Assembly: GCF_900100335.1 (NCBI RefSeq)
Contig: NZ_FNFE01000001.1
Span: 496,001 to 560,000 of the forward strand
Direction: 5' to 3'
DNA length: 64,000 nt
Source: Natronorubrum texcoconense
Lineage (GTDB): Archaea > Halobacteriota > Halobacteria > Halobacteriales > Natrialbaceae
The position numbers were made by a program, and so were the translations under genes. Below are positions 62,120 to 64,000 of the stretch, in pieces. Below the pieces are notes generated by a model. It ran no database searches. It had not been told where the DNA came from and saw only the letters and a program-made list of their open reading frames with translations. Position 1 is the stretch's first letter; every line of letters starts with the position of its first letter.

Positions 62120-63372
62120 GCCGGGATCGCGAGACTGAGCCCGCGCTCGTCAGCCTCGAGGACGTCGAGGACGCCCGCGACCGGATCGACGATGTCGTCC
62201 ACCGGACGCCGCTCGACACCTCGAGCACGTTCGCCGAGCTGAGCGGCGCCGCGTCGGTCGGGCTCAAACTCGAGAACGTCCAGCGGACGGGCTCGTTCAA
62301 GATCCGGGGCGCGTACAACACGATGGCCCAGCTATCCGACGAGGAGCGCGACGGTGGCGTCATCTCATCGAGTGCGGGCAACCACGCCCAGGGCGTCGCG
62401 CTGGCCGGTCAGCTGCTCGATATCGAGACGACGATCGTGGTGCCCGAAGTCACGCCCGCCGCGAAGATCGAGGCCACCCGCGGCTACGGCGCCGAGGTCG
62501 TCGTCGAGGGCGAGATCTACGAACGGTCCTACGAGTACGCCCTCGAACGGGCCGAGGAGACCGGCGAGACGTTCGTTCACCCCTTCGACGATCCGGCGAT
62601 CATCGCCGGCCAGGGAACGATCGGTCTCGAGTTGCTCGAGCAGTATTCGGCGCTCGACACCGTCCTCGTGGCGATCGGCGGCGGCGGGCTGATTTCTGGT
62701 ATCGGGACGGTTCTCAAGGCCCGTGATCCGGATACTCGCGTGATCGGGGTCCAGCCCGAAGGCGCGTACCACGCGAAACCGTCGCTCGAGAACGACGAGA
62801 TTCGGGAACTCGAGGACGTCGACACCGTTGCGGAGGGCATCGCTGATACGCGGCTGCTCGAGACCACGTTCCTGAACGCTCGCGAGGTCGTCGACGACGT
62901 GGTGAGCGTCAGCGACCGCGAGATCGCGACCGCCGTGACGTTGCTCGCCGAGCGCGCGAAGACCGTTGCCGAGAGCGCGGGGGCCGCACCCCTGGCGGCC
63001 GCGTTGTCGGATTCGGTTGCCCTGGACCTCGAGGGCAACCACGTCGGCGTCGTCGTTTCGGGGGGTAACGTCAACCTCTCCGAACACGCCGAACTGACCC
63101 GAACCGGGCTCCACGAACTCGAGCGATACGCTGAGGCCCGGTTGGCCGTTGCAGGCTGGCCGACGACCGTCGGTGAGGTCGTGGAGACTGTGGAATCGGA
63201 AGGGGCTGAACTGGATGTCCTCGAGCGCGCGCGTCGGGGTCCCGACGACGAGCCGAACCGAGTTCCCGTGACGATTGGGCTCGAGGGAAGTGGACGGGAG
63301 CATCTTGCAGGGGTGCTCGAAGCGCTGTCGGACGTAGACGGCGTCTCGGTCCTCGAACACTCGCTCGCGTAA
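62116..63372 (+). CDS. ilvA: Threonine ammonia-lyase
   Basis: A 418-residue fold-type II PLP enzyme. The PLP lysine K62 is in GSFKIRGAYN, phosphate binding in SSSAGNHAQGVA, and the glycine loop IGGGGLISGIG. The last 80 residues form an ACT-like domain (PVTIGLEGSGREHLAGVLEAL), as in catabolic/regulated forms. It deaminates threonine to 2-oxobutyrate. Start ATG overlaps the M20 stop (ATGA), so both are made together. Fused or neighbouring genes of ectoine degradation also include an IlvA-like EutB, which keeps that alternative open. Confidence 0.9.
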   Translation: MSRDRETEPALVSLEDVEDARDRIDDVVHRTPLDTSSTFAELSGAASVGLKLENVQRTGSFKIRGAYNTMAQLSDEERDGGVISSSAGNHAQGVALAGQLLDIETTIVVPEVTPAAKIEATRGYGAEVVVEGEIYERSYEYALERAEETGETFVHPFDDPAIIAGQGTIGLELLEQYSALDTVLVAIGGGGLISGIGTVLKARDPDTRVIGVQPEGAYHAKPSLENDEIRELEDVDTVAEGIADTRLLETTFLNAREVVDDVVSVSDREIATAVTLLAERAKTVAESAGAAPLAAALSDSVALDLEGNHVGVVVSGGNVNLSEHAELTRTGLHELERYAEARLAVAGWPTTVGEVVETVESEGAELDVLERARRGPDDEPNRVPVTIGLEGSGREHLAGVLEALSDVDGVSVLEHSLA

Positions 63373-63456
63373 GGATCGATTGGCTGCTGGCTACCGGCGC
63401 TCGACTGCGGCGCCAACGCGATTCGAGGAGAACGTAACGAAAGCGGGGAATCGCGC

Positions 63457-63867
63457 TCAGAACGGGCGTTGGTCGACCAGTCCAAGCTGTCGCATAAAGC
63501 CGAGCGCGTCGTCGTTGACCCATCGTTCGACGAGTTTGCCGTCCTCGACACGGTCGAACATCGCGCCGGTGACGTCGATTCGGTTCCCCGTCGGTTCGAC
63601 TCCGAGCAGTTCTCGCTCGTGGGTGCCGGTGGTCCGGAACCGAGTCGCGACGATGTCGTCGTCCTCGATCATCTGCTCGACGGCCATCTCGAAATCCGAG
63701 ACGGCGCCGCGGAAGTTCTCGACGAGCCAGCGGTAGTCTTCGGGTCCGCGGACCGAGTCTTCGATCATCGGATTTCGGTAGACGAATTCGTCGGCGACGA
63801 GCGCATCGATCGCGTCGAAATCACCGCCGTTCCAGACGTCTTCGATGTCCTGTCGGACGGTCTCCAT
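63457..63867 (-). CDS. SnoaL-like polyketide-cyclase-family protein
   Basis: A 136-residue protein of the NTF2-like superfamily. METVRQDIEDVWNGGDFDAIDAL, YRNPMIEDSVRGPEDYRWLV and VATRFRTTGTHERELLGVEPTG, then GAMFDRVEDGKLVERWVNDD match the SnoaL-like (ester cyclase) pattern. The pocket is likely hydrophobic; the ligand is unknown. A GTG start at 63885 is an alternative. It converges with ilvA. Confidence 0.83.
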   Translation of the reverse strand: METVRQDIEDVWNGGDFDAIDALVADEFVYRNPMIEDSVRGPEDYRWLVENFRGAVSDFEMAVEQMIEDDDIVATRFRTTGTHERELLGVEPTGNRIDVTGAMFDRVEDGKLVERWVNDDALGFMRQLGLVDQRPF

Positions 63868-63966
63868 CGGTGTTCGTGAGGGCACTGATATTCACCGGAG
63901 TGGTACACGCTCACAGGGAGCATAACCCTTTGCGCCCGCTCCTGATAGGTCTGAAAACGGCACTAT

Positions 63967-64000
63967 ATGGGTCGGAACGAAACTGCGGTCCCCCCGACTT
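63967..64000 (+). CDS. Possible start of a further gene, cut by the window end
   Basis: From ATG 63967 only 11 codons (MGRNETAVPPT) are visible. The region before it has ATAACCC and CACTATATG, which could be promoter elements. No function can be assigned. Confidence 0.2.
   Translation, partial: MGRNETAVPPT

Overview
The window is chromosomal DNA from an extremely halophilic archaeon (class Halobacteria). The sequence shows very high G+C with GC-rich third codon positions, strongly acidic proteins, twin-arginine signals on most exported proteins, TATA-like boxes about 25-30 bases upstream of start codons (leaderless transcripts), and archaeal enzymes: two ether-lipid enzymes, CTP-type riboflavin kinase, pantoate kinase, Trm5/Taw1 wyosine enzymes and an AglB oligosaccharyltransferase. 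A member of the Natrialbaceae-like haloarchaea seems likely, but that is inference.

Layout. 0-6 kb: 3' end of a Trm5 tRNA methyltransferase gene, tRNA-Thr(CGT) followed by degenerate copies of its own 3' end, a zinc-ribbon protein, an intergenic hairpin array, an HTH-10 regulator with an upstream palindrome, and a giant membrane protein with 13 DUF1508-like repeats. 6-13.5 kb: pantoate kinase, two tandem Tat-exported alpha/beta hydrolases, aspartyl-tRNA synthetase with duplicated 3' sequence, a VapBC-like pair, a sirtuin and GGGP synthase. 13.5-19.6 kb: a 59-residue membrane protein, branched-chain aminotransferase, then a lipoprotein/CopC-CopD operon with a winged-helix regulator and a small membrane protein. 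19.6-30 kb: RibB/RibK riboflavin operon with a candidate RbkR operator, exported hydrolase, DICT protein, GCS2 ligase, Taw1, PQQ-propeller lipoprotein, archaeal phosphoglycolate phosphatase, small membrane proteins and a UspA with an internal repeat.

30-38.8 kb is a glycerol catabolism locus: glpK plus a GlpX-type membrane protein diverge from glpABC, which runs on into a Cdc6-like AAA protein whose Walker A lysine is missing. A 47-codon frame exactly bridges glpB and glpC. 39.2-52.5 kb is an N-glycosylation (agl) island: AglB, AglG-like glycosyltransferase, two GT4 enzymes, two alkaline-phosphatase-superfamily proteins, a ParB-fold-like unknown, a flippase, AglF-type nucleotidyltransferase and a sugar-nucleotide epimerase. 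Its centre (about 44.5-50.6 kb) is visibly AT-richer than the rest of the window, which suggests horizontal acquisition.

52.5-64 kb: CarS lipid synthase, then amino-acid and hydroxy-acid catabolism: an M24 (possibly ectoine-hydrolase-like) protein, glutamate dehydrogenase, VOC protein, a fused FAD/Fe-S oxidoreductase, a D-2-hydroxyacid dehydrogenase, an M20 amidohydrolase translationally coupled to threonine ammonia-lyase, and a SnoaL-like protein. No CRISPR array, rRNA or complete insertion sequence was seen.
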